The notes: generated by a model not told the origin, from the sequence alone. A stretch of DNA of 64,000 nt from Balneolaceae bacterium (GCA_007134695.1 SLKI01000053.1:1-64000); one strand, 5' to 3'. Counted from the stretch's first letter, positions 25,928 to 34,441 are shown. Translations and numbers: made by a program.

Positions 25928-27283
25928 ATGAACGGAGGAAACTGGAACACGGTAACGCTGATACGCAAAAAGAGAGATGGGGTGGCCCTCTCATCCGATG
26001 AGATCGAATTTCTGATTAATGAGTATACGGCCGACCGGATCCCGGATTATCAAATGAGTGCTCTGTTGATGGCTGCTTTCATCAACGGACTGGATGATGG
26101 CGAAACAGATGCACTGACCGATGCGATGCTCAATTCGGGAAGGGTGCTGGATCTGTCGGGCATTCCGGGAAATAAGGTCGACAAGCACTCAACCGGCGGT
26201 GTCGGAGATAAGCTATCGCTCATTCTGGCACCGATTGCAGCAAGTGCAGGGGTGCCTGTTCCCATGATTTCTGGTAGAGGATTGGGCCATACGGGGGGCA
26301 CACTTGACAAACTGGAATCGATACCCGGGTTTCGAACCGGCCTTTCACTGAAAGAATTTCAGCACATACTTTCCCGGCACAATCTGGTTTTGGGAGGACA
26401 AACAGAAGAGATTGCTCCAGCCGACAAGCGGATCTATGCACTCCGTGATGTTACGGCGACGGTGGAATCGATCCCCCTGATTTCGGCCAGTATCATGAGT
26501 AAAAAACTTGCAGAGGGGATCGACGGCCTGGTGCTCGATGTCAAATTCGGCTCCGGCGCCTTTATGCAGGAGCAGGAGCGGGCGATCAAGCTGGCGGAGA
26601 CGCTGGTGGGAATAGGCCGGCGTTTCGGAAAACGTACGGTTGCCTGGCTGACTGATATGAATCAGCCGCTCGGTTATGCGGTGGGAAATTGGCTCGAAGT
26701 TTATGAAAGCATTATGACGCTGAGAGGAGAAGGCCCGGAAGATGTGGAAAGATTATCCTGTTTGCTGGCCGGAACAATGATCTGGATCGGCAAGAGAGCC
26801 GGATCACTTGAGGAAGGTGTGGAACGGGCCTATGAGCAGCTCCGGAATGGTGAAGCATTCGACAAGTGGCTCGATCTGGTTGGTGAGCAGGGAGGCGACC
26901 GATCTGTGATCGAGGATCCCTCACTCTATCCCGAAGCTTCTTGCAAGTCGACTCTGGAGGCACCACGCTCCGGCTATCTGACATCGATCGATTCCTGGAA
27001 GATCGGGATGGCATCTCTGGAGCTGGGTGCCGGAAGGAAAACCAAAGATGATGTGGTCGATCCGAAAGCCGGAATCCTGCTCAGGAAGAAAATCGGCGAG
27101 CAGGTACAGAAAGGTGAAACAATTGCCACTCTTTTTACGAACAACAGGCAGTCACTTAAAATAGCCGAAGAGATGGTGACCGGCGCAATCGGCATTATGG
27201 ATTCAAAAAAGCAACCCGGCCGGCTCATAACCCACAGGGTAGACGATGATGGGATACACCGATGGGAGAAAACTACTTTATGA
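25928..27283 (+). CDS. pyrimidine-nucleoside (thymidine) phosphorylase
   Basis: 451 residues. It splits pyrimidine nucleosides with phosphate to the base and (deoxy)ribose 1-phosphate. The family signature DKHSTGGVGDKLSLILAP is at about 80-97, followed by MISGRGLGHTGGTLDKLE and VKFGSGAFM. The C-terminal PYNP domain has KAGILLRKKIGEQVQKGETIATLF. Length fits Pdp/DeoA; the sequence alone does not settle whether uridine is accepted. It starts 77 bases from pdxB on the other strand. Confidence 0.93.
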   Translation: MNGGNWNTVTLIRKKRDGVALSSDEIEFLINEYTADRIPDYQMSALLMAAFINGLDDGETDALTDAMLNSGRVLDLSGIPGNKVDKHSTGGVGDKLSLILAPIAASAGVPVPMISGRGLGHTGGTLDKLESIPGFRTGLSLKEFQHILSRHNLVLGGQTEEIAPADKRIYALRDVTATVESIPLISASIMSKKLAEGIDGLVLDVKFGSGAFMQEQERAIKLAETLVGIGRRFGKRTVAWLTDMNQPLGYAVGNWLEVYESIMTLRGEGPEDVERLSCLLAGTMIWIGKRAGSLEEGVERAYEQLRNGEAFDKWLDLVGEQGGDRSVIEDPSLYPEASCKSTLEAPRSGYLTSIDSWKIGMASLELGAGRKTKDDVVDPKAGILLRKKIGEQVQKGETIATLFTNNRQSLKIAEEMVTGAIGIMDSKKQPGRLITHRVDDDGIHRWEKTTL

Positions 27284-27384
27284 GTCGTTGAAATTCTATA
27301 AATTTTAGTACGTTAGCATATAAGCGACAAGTTCAGCCGGAAGGCCGGGCCAACATGCCTAAATTTTAAATAACCTTCAGTATT

Positions 27385-28179
27385 ATGTTTCAACGTTTTA
27401 TCAGGGCCATAAAATCGATGTTTGGCGGAATGGTCTCTTCCATCGAAGATCCAAAATTGATTCTCGAACAGAATATCCGGGAGTTGAACGATCAGATTCC
27501 GCAGATGAATGAAAATATCGCCACTGTCAAGGCGAACATGGTGATGCTCCAGAAAGAGGTTAAACGGTATGAAAAGAGTATCGAAGACCTGACCAACAAG
27601 ATCAAATCGGCTATTAATGCAGATCGGGACGATATCGCCGAAGGGTATGCCATGCAGCTCGAAAAACACAAGGAAAACCTGCAGCAGAGCCGTGAACAAC
27701 TGAAGTATGCCGAGCAGGCATATGAAAAAGCACAGAAAGTCAAAAAGGCCTTCATGCGGGAAAAAGATCGCAAGATCAAGGAGGCCAGAGAAGCGATGCG
27801 TGCCAGTGAACGTGCAGAGTGGCAGGCTCGGGTAGCCGATACTCTGGAACAGTTTGAAATGGGCGGGATCGATCAGACACACGATGAGATGTTGACACGA
27901 CTGAACGAAAAGACGGCTCAGAATGAAGCTCGCATGGAACTGGCGCTCGACAGCGTCGATACACAAACGATGGAGATCGAAGCCAACGCCGAAAAAATGA
28001 GAGCACAGGAGCTGATCAGTCAGTTCAAACGGGAGATGGGCAAGGAATCCGCTCCGTCGAAGAGTAGCGGTGCAGAGGGTCCGGAAGCTGAAAAAAAGAA
28101 AAGTATCGACGTCGATGAAGAATCCGGTCCGCAGAAACAGCCAGACAAAACTGTCGGCCGGGATCGTGCGAAAAATTGA
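27385..28179 (+). CDS. PspA/IM30 (Vipp1) family membrane-remodelling protein
   Basis: 264 residues, nearly all helical. The N-terminal amphipathic helix MFQRFIRAIKSMFGGMVSSIEDP leads to LILEQNIRELNDQIPQMNENIA, a long coiled coil (about 45-150) and the later helices of the ESCRT-III-like fold. A low-complexity charged tail of about 40 residues follows. PspA binds stressed inner membranes and polymerises into rods and rings. No pspF, pspB or pspC is near; the neighbours are a coiled-coil protein, a coiled-coil membrane protein and an AAA+ ATPase. Confidence 0.92.
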   Translation: MFQRFIRAIKSMFGGMVSSIEDPKLILEQNIRELNDQIPQMNENIATVKANMVMLQKEVKRYEKSIEDLTNKIKSAINADRDDIAEGYAMQLEKHKENLQQSREQLKYAEQAYEKAQKVKKAFMREKDRKIKEAREAMRASERAEWQARVADTLEQFEMGGIDQTHDEMLTRLNEKTAQNEARMELALDSVDTQTMEIEANAEKMRAQELISQFKREMGKESAPSKSSGAEGPEAEKKKSIDVDEESGPQKQPDKTVGRDRAKN

Positions 28180-28197
28180 TAATAGTTACATGGAACG

Positions 28198-28773
28198 ATG
28201 AGCAGCCGTAGTGAACAGGAACGTCAGCGCCTCAAGGAGGAGTACAAAGAGCACTATCGAAAAGTGCGAGAGGCCAAGGAGAAGCTTCGTCGAAGCCGTT
28301 CCACACGATCGATTTCGAAAGCGATGGATCAGCTGAACGCCGATGAGCTGCTCTCTTCGGTGGATGAGTTTGTCGATCGGCTTCGGCACAATGTTGCCAG
28401 TATTGAGGCTCGTCTCGATGTGGCGCTTGAAAACCTGACCGGTGAGGAATCTGCCCGCCCTTCAGGACAGGCCGCCCGGGAGTTTGAGAACCAGGCAAAA
28501 AAAGATAAAGCTCAGGAGACGATACGACAGGCTAAACTGGAAATGGGCATGCTCTATAAAGAACTCGAAGAGCGGGCCGAAGAGATGAGGGTAGAAAAGA
28601 CTGTTGGAGTACCCCGCGAGGAGAAAGGTGAGCTTTCAACGGAAGAAGCTGAGTCAAAAAATCTGGACAAAACCGAAACGAGTCAGACCGGTTCGGGAAC
28701 GTCATCGGAAACCGAACCTCAAACCGGAACACGCGGGACAGGAATTGAAAAAGGGAAAACGGGGCAGGAGTAA
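28198..28773 (+). CDS. coiled-coil protein of the PspA cluster, unknown
   Basis: 191 residues, soluble, not recognised. Residues 1-45 are strongly basic and helical (EQERQRLKEEYKEHYRKVREAKEKLRRSRSTRSISKAM). A short conserved-looking segment follows (MDQLNADELLSSVDEFVDRLRHNVASIEARLDVALENL), then a second helix (QETIRQAKLEMGMLYKELEERAEEMR) and an acidic, disordered end of about 55 residues. The E-A-R-L/M-D/E-x-A-L motif resembles the end of the PspA upstream (NEARMELALDSV), so a distant relationship or a partner interface is possible. It lies 18 bases after pspA and 3 bases before the next gene. Confidence 0.72.
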   Translation: MSSRSEQERQRLKEEYKEHYRKVREAKEKLRRSRSTRSISKAMDQLNADELLSSVDEFVDRLRHNVASIEARLDVALENLTGEESARPSGQAAREFENQAKKDKAQETIRQAKLEMGMLYKELEERAEEMRVEKTVGVPREEKGELSTEEAESKNLDKTETSQTGSGTSSETEPQTGTRGTGIEKGKTGQE

Positions 28774-28776
28774 AAG

Positions 28777-29679
28777 ATGAAAGAAGAGGAACAGTTCATC
28801 AACTATACCCGGGAAGCATTTTTGCATCCGATGAATCTCGGGCTGCTCTTTGTTTCCGCTCTCACTGCATTCTTTCTGAGTGATGTTGGTATCGCATCCA
28901 ACCTGATTCTTACACTCGCTTTCGGGACGGAGCTGGTCTATCTGGGGATCGTGCCGAGACTGCCGAGGTTCAAGCGGAATATCCGCCTGAAAAAGATCAA
29001 GAATCGTGACAGTGCAGAAGAGGAAAAGCTGATTTTCCAGCAGCTCAACTCTGAATCGCGAAGAAGATTTCTTGTTCTGAAACATCTTTCCGGATTGATT
29101 CGAAAGAATTTTGAAAAACTGCCGTACACTTCACAGGGGCTTCTCGATAATATTCGGAAAAAAATTGATGAACTGATGTCGAACTACATATCGTTGCTGG
29201 ATCTCCATCGGCGTTATGAGCTCTACATGAACAGTTCGGTGGAGGAAGGCCTGCGTGAAGAGGTCGAGTCACTTTCGAAAAAGATCGAACAGCTGGAATC
29301 CGAACGGCTCATTGCTACCAAAAAGAGGCGGCTTCAGATCCTTAAGAAACGACTTGCCAAATTTGAACTTGCCAAAGAGAAGTATATGATTTGCGAGACG
29401 CATCTTGAAACGATCGAAGATGCAATTCACTATATCTACGAACAGTCGATGACGATGAGCAATGCCGAGGAGATCGGAATGCAGCTCGACAATCTGCTCC
29501 TCGAAGTGGAAGAAACTTCTCATTTGATTGATGAGCTCGATCAGGATATTTTCCCGGTCCTGGATGATTTCGAAACGGAAATCCAACCGGATAATCTAAC
29601 GGAACCAAACAAAGAGTCCGAGCTTCGGGAACCGGATGCGAAAGCCGGACAGCGGAGTGCCGGGAACTCCGGGGCTTGA
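28777..29679 (+). CDS. two-TM coiled-coil membrane protein of the PspA cluster, unknown
   Basis: 300 residues. Two adjacent hydrophobic segments (about 20-35 NLGLLFVSALTAFFL, and 40-60 NLILTLAFGTELVYLGIV) form a hairpin near the N-terminus, after the phrase FINYTREAFLHPMN. About 200 residues of charged coiled coil follow, most likely cytoplasmic, ending in an acidic tail. I do not recognise the family. It starts 3 bases after the previous gene. Its shape (membrane hairpin plus long cytoplasmic coil) suits an anchor or receptor for a PspA assembly; this is inference. Confidence 0.72.
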   Translation: MKEEEQFINYTREAFLHPMNLGLLFVSALTAFFLSDVGIASNLILTLAFGTELVYLGIVPRLPRFKRNIRLKKIKNRDSAEEEKLIFQQLNSESRRRFLVLKHLSGLIRKNFEKLPYTSQGLLDNIRKKIDELMSNYISLLDLHRRYELYMNSSVEEGLREEVESLSKKIEQLESERLIATKKRRLQILKKRLAKFELAKEKYMICETHLETIEDAIHYIYEQSMTMSNAEEIGMQLDNLLLEVEETSHLIDELDQDIFPVLDDFETEIQPDNLTEPNKESELREPDAKAGQRSAGNSGA

Positions 29680-29720
29680 GTGGCGGTTACTATTTCAACT
29701 TCAAATAAGGCTAAGTAAAG

Positions 29721-30503
29721 ATGGCTGAAAACTACGAACACCTGCTCGTCGAAACCGAATCAGATGGAATCGCTGTAGTGACAGTGAACCGACCGGATAA
29801 AATGAATGCCCTGAACAGTGATTTGCTCGATGAACTGGATCAGGTGTTCGCCGGCCTGGAATCCGATACGGAAGTGAAGGCAGTGATCGTGACGGGAGCC
29901 GGTGACAAAGCTTTTGTTGCCGGGGCAGACATCAAAGAACTGGGTCAACTGGATCAGAAGAGCGGCCGGGATACCTCTCGTAAAGGACAGCAGATTTTTG
30001 ATCGGATCGAGTCCTTTCAGAAGCCGGTCGTAGCAGTTGTTAACGGTTATGCACTGGGCGGAGGTGCCGAACTGGCCATGGCCTGCCATATCAGAATTGC
30101 TACTGATAATGCCGTTTTCGGTCTGCCCGAAGTCAGTCTTGGCCTGATACCCGGTTACGGCGGAACACAGAGGCTTCCACAACTCGTGGGGAGGGGCAAA
30201 GCGCTGGAGATGATTTTAAGCGGCGGTATGATCAAGGCCGGGGAGGCCCTTCAATACGGTCTGGTTAACAAGATCGCAGAAAGCGGCGATCCGTTGAATG
30301 AAGCTCGCCAAATGCTGGCACAGATGCTCAAGCATGGTCCTATCGCTCTGTCGATGGCAATTCAGGCAATCAACAGTGCCGGAAGCGATAACGGGTACGA
30401 TGTAGAAGCGGACTGCTTTGGACAGCTTTGCAATACCGATGATTTCAAAGAGGGAACCTCTGCGTTTCTGGAAAAACGTAAACCTGACTTCCAGGGTCGT
30501 TGA
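29721..30503 (+). CDS. enoyl-CoA hydratase/isomerase (crotonase) family
   Basis: 260 residues. Crotonase oxyanion-hole segments AFVAGADIKEL (about 69-79) and NGYALGGGAELAMACHIRIA (about 108-127), then GLPEVSLGLIPGYGGTQRLPQLVG with the catalytic glutamates, as in true 2-enoyl-CoA hydratases. It acts in beta-oxidation or butanoyl-CoA metabolism in the cytoplasm. It stands 41 bases after the PspA-cluster membrane protein; whether it shares the transcript is unclear. A fadE gene lies far away at 61 kb. Confidence 0.93.
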   Translation: MAENYEHLLVETESDGIAVVTVNRPDKMNALNSDLLDELDQVFAGLESDTEVKAVIVTGAGDKAFVAGADIKELGQLDQKSGRDTSRKGQQIFDRIESFQKPVVAVVNGYALGGGAELAMACHIRIATDNAVFGLPEVSLGLIPGYGGTQRLPQLVGRGKALEMILSGGMIKAGEALQYGLVNKIAESGDPLNEARQMLAQMLKHGPIALSMAIQAINSAGSDNGYDVEADCFGQLCNTDDFKEGTSAFLEKRKPDFQGR

Positions 30504-30570
30504 TCAGAAACTTTACGATTATGCCGGTATATGTCACAACGCCGATCCAATACCATCATCGGGTAGACAA

Positions 30571-30612
30571 ATTTCGGCATCGAAAAGGCAATTTTCGGCA
30601 TCGATCAGCCAT
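30571..30612 (+). repeat. two imperfect 21-bp tandem units between the crotonase and CorC genes
   Basis: Units 30571-30591 and 30592-30612 share TTTCGGCATCGA exactly and match at 16 of 21 positions. They lie in the 181-base gap between the crotonase gene and the CNNM/CorC gene. Confidence 0.7.
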
Positions 30613-30684
30613 GGCCGATAATGAAAAGCCTGAACAACGAACCGGCCGATTGAACCGTTATGGTTGTCATATAATGACTCGGAA

Positions 30685-31974
30685 ATGACAGAAACGGTAA
30701 TTATTATCGGTACGATTTTTTTAAGCGGGTTCTTTTCCGGCTCCGAAATTGCGTTTGTATCTGCAAACAGGCTCAAACTTGAGATTGAGGCGCGAAAAGA
30801 TACCTTTCTTGCAAAATCGCTTGCCTATTTCCTTCACAAGCCGGAGACATTTCTGACAACGACACTTGTGGGCAATAACATCGTTAATGTTCTCTATGCA
30901 ACTCTGATGGCGATATTTCTCTACACACCGGTGCAGCAGGGGTATGAAGTGATTGTCGGAAGCGTTCCATCTGCAGCCATGATACTCCTGATCCAGACGG
31001 TGATCGCCGCCGTTGTGATCATGATCTTCGGGGAGATTCTTCCCAAAGCATTTTACAGGATTCAGGCAGAATTTATGGTCAAAATGGTATCTGTTCCGAT
31101 GCGGCTGACAAACTGGTTGCTCAAACCACTGATTGGCATCTCCAACTCCTCGTCCAATATCCTGGTCAAATTGCTCAAGGTGGGGAATGAACGTGGAGAA
31201 AGAGTATTTCGTCGGCAGGATGTGGAGATGATATTCAAGGAACTGGCCGATAGTGGCGGCGGAGAGGATTTTGATCGTGAAGATTCAGAAATTCTCCAGA
31301 ATGTGCTAGAGCTTTCCAACAAGAGGGTTAAAGAGACAATGATCCCGCGCACCGAAATCATTGCAGTCGAAAAAAAGTCTACAATCGAAGAAGTAAAAAA
31401 TACATTTATCACATCCGGTCACTCCAAATTGCCGGTTTTCCAGGAGACGATCGACGATATTATCGGTGTTGTATTTGCTCACGACCTTTTCCACCATCCC
31501 GAATCACTGGGTGAGATTATGAGACCGGTCAAGCTCATTCCTTCGAGTAAAAAGTCTAAAGATCTGCTTACCGAATTCCGACAAAGCAATATTTCCGTTG
31601 CAATTGTGATTGATGAATATGGAGGGACGGCCGGAATGGTCACGATCGAAGATCTGATCGAAGAGGTTGTCGGGGATATCCAGGATGAATATGATACTGA
31701 AGAGACAATCATCAAGCGTGTAGCTCCGGAAATGTATGTTGTCAGTGCCAATGTGGAGATCGAGGATTTGTTGATGAAGTATCCGGAAATAGGGCTAAGT
31801 GACCAGGAAGGTCATGATAAATTTGAAACACTGGCCGGCTATATTATCAACCACCTGGGCCGGATCCCAAAAGTAAATGAGGAAATAGTGATCGGTCGTC
31901 ACAAGTTTATCATCAGCAAGGCGACCCCGAACAGGCTGGAGATGGTAAAATTAATTTTACGGGATTATGATTGA
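30685..31974 (+). CDS. CNNM-CBS-CorC (hemolysin/HlyC type) membrane protein
   Basis: 429 residues from ATG 30685 (a TTG at 30664 is possible). The DUF21/CNNM membrane part (about 1-190) begins IIIGTIFLSGFFSGSEIAFVSANRLK and has four hydrophobic segments. Two CBS repeats follow (about 210-330; VKETMIPRTEIIAVE and SNISVAIVIDEYGGTAGMVTIEDLIEEVVGDI), then the CorC_HlyC domain. Relatives export magnesium or cobalt or protect against metal and osmotic stress. The end overlaps the AAA+ gene by 8 bases, so the two are translationally linked. Confidence 0.9.
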   Translation: MTETVIIIGTIFLSGFFSGSEIAFVSANRLKLEIEARKDTFLAKSLAYFLHKPETFLTTTLVGNNIVNVLYATLMAIFLYTPVQQGYEVIVGSVPSAAMILLIQTVIAAVVIMIFGEILPKAFYRIQAEFMVKMVSVPMRLTNWLLKPLIGISNSSSNILVKLLKVGNERGERVFRRQDVEMIFKELADSGGGEDFDREDSEILQNVLELSNKRVKETMIPRTEIIAVEKKSTIEEVKNTFITSGHSKLPVFQETIDDIIGVVFAHDLFHHPESLGEIMRPVKLIPSSKKSKDLLTEFRQSNISVAIVIDEYGGTAGMVTIEDLIEEVVGDIQDEYDTEETIIKRVAPEMYVVSANVEIEDLLMKYPEIGLSDQEGHDKFETLAGYIINHLGRIPKVNEEIVIGRHKFIISKATPNRLEMVKLILRDYD

Positions 31975-33691
31975 TAACTATCCGGGATGGGCCAGAGAGC
32001 TGGCTCAAAAGTACCTGAGTCGAACCGTAAGCCAATTTCTGCTTCACGGAAATGTTCACGATTTGGTCCCGGTCGGAACAGAGGGGAAGAGATCATTTCA
32101 GCGCCTGAAAAAATTTCTGTCCGACGAGTTGTTCGGAGCCCGGGACGTCGTAATTTTTTATGATCGTGCCACCGGAATCTATTTCCGGGACGAAGAGTCT
32201 AGAAAAGATTTCAACAGGGCAGTCAGCGGAAGAGATACATTGATCGGAACCGAAATTGCAGGCAAAATTCCCAAAGATCCCGTACGCGCTTTCTCTGTAT
32301 TGGAACAATATTTGAGATTGCGTCTCGACCAGAAACGGAGTATAGCACTAATCATCGACTATGGAGAGACCATCGTACCGATGAATGAAGCGGGAACCAG
32401 TGGCGCAGAAGATCGGAACGCGCTGGTCTACCTGTTGAGGTGGGCTCATGACCCGCTCTTTCTGGCTGCTGATTTTACAACCGTGTTGCTTTCGGAAAAT
32501 CTGGCTGACCTGAACAAAACACTGATCCAGAATCCCCATAATGCTGAAATTCGCATCCCGATCCCCGGTGAAAATGAGCGGCTCGATTTTATCCGGAACG
32601 AGATTCCCGCCGAAGAGTATGACGATTACTCTGCAGTGGATGCACAGGTGTTGGCTCGTCAGACAGCGGGCCTTAACCTGATCCACATTCGCTCTATACT
32701 GGCCGGCGCAAAAGAGAACCGATCACCGGTGACGTTCGAACGGTTAACTCAGGTAAAAAAAGAGATGATCGAAGCCGAAGCCTACGGCCTGCTGGAATTT
32801 GTTGAGACATCGAATAATCTGGATTCGGTTGCAGGTCACAAGTCCGTAAAAGAGCATTTGCGCCAGGCTGTTCAAGCACTCAAACAGGGTAGAGAAGATG
32901 TGCTTCCCATGGGATATTTAATTTGCGGCCCGGTTGGAACAGGTAAAACATGGCTGGTCACCTGTTTTGCCGGCGAAGTCGGTATACCGATGGTTCGGCT
33001 TAAGAATTTTCGCAGCCAATGGCAGGGTGTGACTGAAGGAAACCTCGAAAAAATTCTCAACATTCTGAAGGCGATGTCGCCGGTAGCGGTAATGATCGAT
33101 GAGGCGGATGCATATCTTGGAGACCGCAGTTCAACGGGAGACAGCGGGGTATCGAGTCGTGTCTTTTCTCAGATCGCTTCTTTTATGAGCGATACGTCTA
33201 ATCGGGGTCGAATTCTCTGGTTTTTAATGACTGCACGGCCCGATCTGATGCCGGTAGACCTTAAGCGTCAGGGCCGTGCAGAAGAGCATCTTGCTCTTTT
33301 TCCGCCTTCGACTGAAGAGGAGCGAAGAGAGGTTTTTGAAGCGATGAAAAAGAAAACGGGACTGGTCATGACCGAGAAGCACCTTCCTTCTGTTATTGTT
33401 AACGGTAAGAAAGTGTTTTCGGGAGCCGACATGGAAGCGGCTCTTACCCGGGCCAAATTCCGGGCGGCTGCACAGGGAAAGATCAAAGTGACCCCCGAAA
33501 TATTGGAAGAGACACTCGAAAATTTTCTCTCTCCAAGTTACCCGGAAGAAGTGGAGTTGCAGACTTTAAATGCAGTCATTGAGTGTACATCGAGAGAACT
33601 TCTGCCACAGGAGTATCGCGACGCCGATCGTGCTGAACTTATGCAGCGGATCGCCGAGCTGGAGATGCAGATCGGCGTTTCGCCGGTCTAA
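31967..33691 (+). CDS. CDC48-like AAA+ ATPase with degenerate first domain
   Basis: 574 residues. Residues 1-270 resemble an AAA fold without a Walker A motif, a pattern like the degenerate first domain of Ycf46-type proteins. The second domain is active: Walker A GPVGTGKT at 321-328, Walker B VAVMIDEAD at 373-381, sensor region LMTARPDLMPVDLKRQGRAEEH, similar to the TNRPD..LLRPGR run of Cdc48. No membrane segment. Such ATPases unfold or disassemble protein complexes. It overlaps the CNNM/CorC gene and stands in one direction with the pspA cluster. The last codons fall within the 32-bp repeat array. Confidence 0.85.
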   Translation: MIDNYPGWARELAQKYLSRTVSQFLLHGNVHDLVPVGTEGKRSFQRLKKFLSDELFGARDVVIFYDRATGIYFRDEESRKDFNRAVSGRDTLIGTEIAGKIPKDPVRAFSVLEQYLRLRLDQKRSIALIIDYGETIVPMNEAGTSGAEDRNALVYLLRWAHDPLFLAADFTTVLLSENLADLNKTLIQNPHNAEIRIPIPGENERLDFIRNEIPAEEYDDYSAVDAQVLARQTAGLNLIHIRSILAGAKENRSPVTFERLTQVKKEMIEAEAYGLLEFVETSNNLDSVAGHKSVKEHLRQAVQALKQGREDVLPMGYLICGPVGTGKTWLVTCFAGEVGIPMVRLKNFRSQWQGVTEGNLEKILNILKAMSPVAVMIDEADAYLGDRSSTGDSGVSSRVFSQIASFMSDTSNRGRILWFLMTARPDLMPVDLKRQGRAEEHLALFPPSTEEERREVFEAMKKKTGLVMTEKHLPSVIVNGKKVFSGADMEAALTRAKFRAAAQGKIKVTPEILEETLENFLSPSYPEEVELQTLNAVIECTSRELLPQEYRDADRAELMQRIAELEMQIGVSPV

Positions 33692-33784
33692 ACATTTACG
33701 GGCTCGATCCTTCGCAGGTCTAGATTTTTACGAGTTCGATCCTTCGCAGGTCTAGATTTTTACGAGTTCGATCCTTCGCAGGTC
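33677..33784. repeat. 32-bp tandem repeat covering the ends of two convergent genes
   Basis: Units at 33689-33720, 33721-33752 and 33753-33784 share the core TTCGATCCTTCGCAGGTC (first unit with CTCGAT); units 2 and 3 are identical and unit 1 matches at 27 of 32. A partial copy (TTTCGCCGGTC) at 33677-33688 is inside the AAA+ coding sequence. Unit 1 begins with that gene's TAA. The minus-strand gene stops (TAG) at the edge of units 2 and 3, so unit 3 encodes its last ten residues. Confidence 0.92.
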
Positions 33785-34441
33785 AAACCAGTCGGGTTTG
33801 CCATAATCGGTGTTGACAATAACCCCGCCAACCAATGCAAATTTGCAATCCGGTTTCTCCCTGCTGATCTCTTTGGTCAGTTTCAGAATCTTTCTGTCGA
33901 TCAGCCGGTACATCACTTCGGTTGTTTCCGGGAGGCCGGTCACATTGCTTTCCCCTTTCATCTCCTCTTCAAGTAACTTGTCGATTAGATACATCTGGTA
34001 GTCATCTTGCCGGTCTGGCAAATTTTTCTTCCGGCTTGTTAAATAGTTGAGACTGCTGTGTAGTGCTCCGCAGCAGGAGGAGGGGTTCGACTGGCCCTTG
34101 CGATTTACAAAGCCAACTTGACCATCCGATGTGATACCGATGTGAGGTCCATACAAAATAATTGCACCTCCCTGTTCGGGCAGGTGACTGATAAAAGCTT
34201 TCATACCGGTAATACCCGAAAAAGGGAAGCCTGCCAGTCCGCCGAGGAAAAAAGGATTTTCATCTACATAATCTCTGAAGTTTGTGGCCGACCTGATAAT
34301 TTCGTCGCTGCAGACTGAGGTGGCGAGAAGTGTCTTGTCAAGTTCGAAACCGAACTCTCCGGTCAGTTTTCCGATAGATTCATTGGTTATTTCTCTGCCG
34401 GGTTTTGCATCCGGATAGTACTTGCGGATTATCGATTCCAT
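33752..34441 (-). CDS. LCIB/C-type (limiting-CO2-inducible) carbonic-anhydrase-like protein
   Basis: 229 residues from ATG 34441; a longer start at 34492 would overlap hisI. The sequence carries the LCIB hallmarks in order: CSDEIIR (C44, D46, R50), FFLGGLAGFPFSGITGMKAFISHLP, LYGPHIGIT (H100), VGFVNRKGQSNPSSCCGAL (C123/C124). In algal LCIB and related theta-type enzymes a Cys-His-Cys zinc site with a nearby Asp/Arg pair has beta-carbonic-anhydrase geometry; all these residues appear present. Some family members are active anhydrases and others are not, so activity is unproven. It lies 28 bases after hisI on the same strand and converges on the AAA+ gene. Confidence 0.8.
   Translation of the reverse strand: MESIIRKYYPDAKPGREITNESIGKLTGEFGFELDKTLLATSVCSDEIIRSATNFRDYVDENPFFLGGLAGFPFSGITGMKAFISHLPEQGGAIILYGPHIGITSDGQVGFVNRKGQSNPSSCCGALHSSLNYLTSRKKNLPDRQDDYQMYLIDKLLEEEMKGESNVTGLPETTEVMYRLIDRKILKLTKEISREKPDCKFALVGGVIVNTDYGKPDWFDLRRIELVKI

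Noticed and set aside
33677-33784. Short direct repeats that could suggest a CRISPR array
   Set aside because: Units follow one another without unique spacers, so this is a simple tandem array; the same holds for 23751-23838 and 57091-57210. No cas genes are present.
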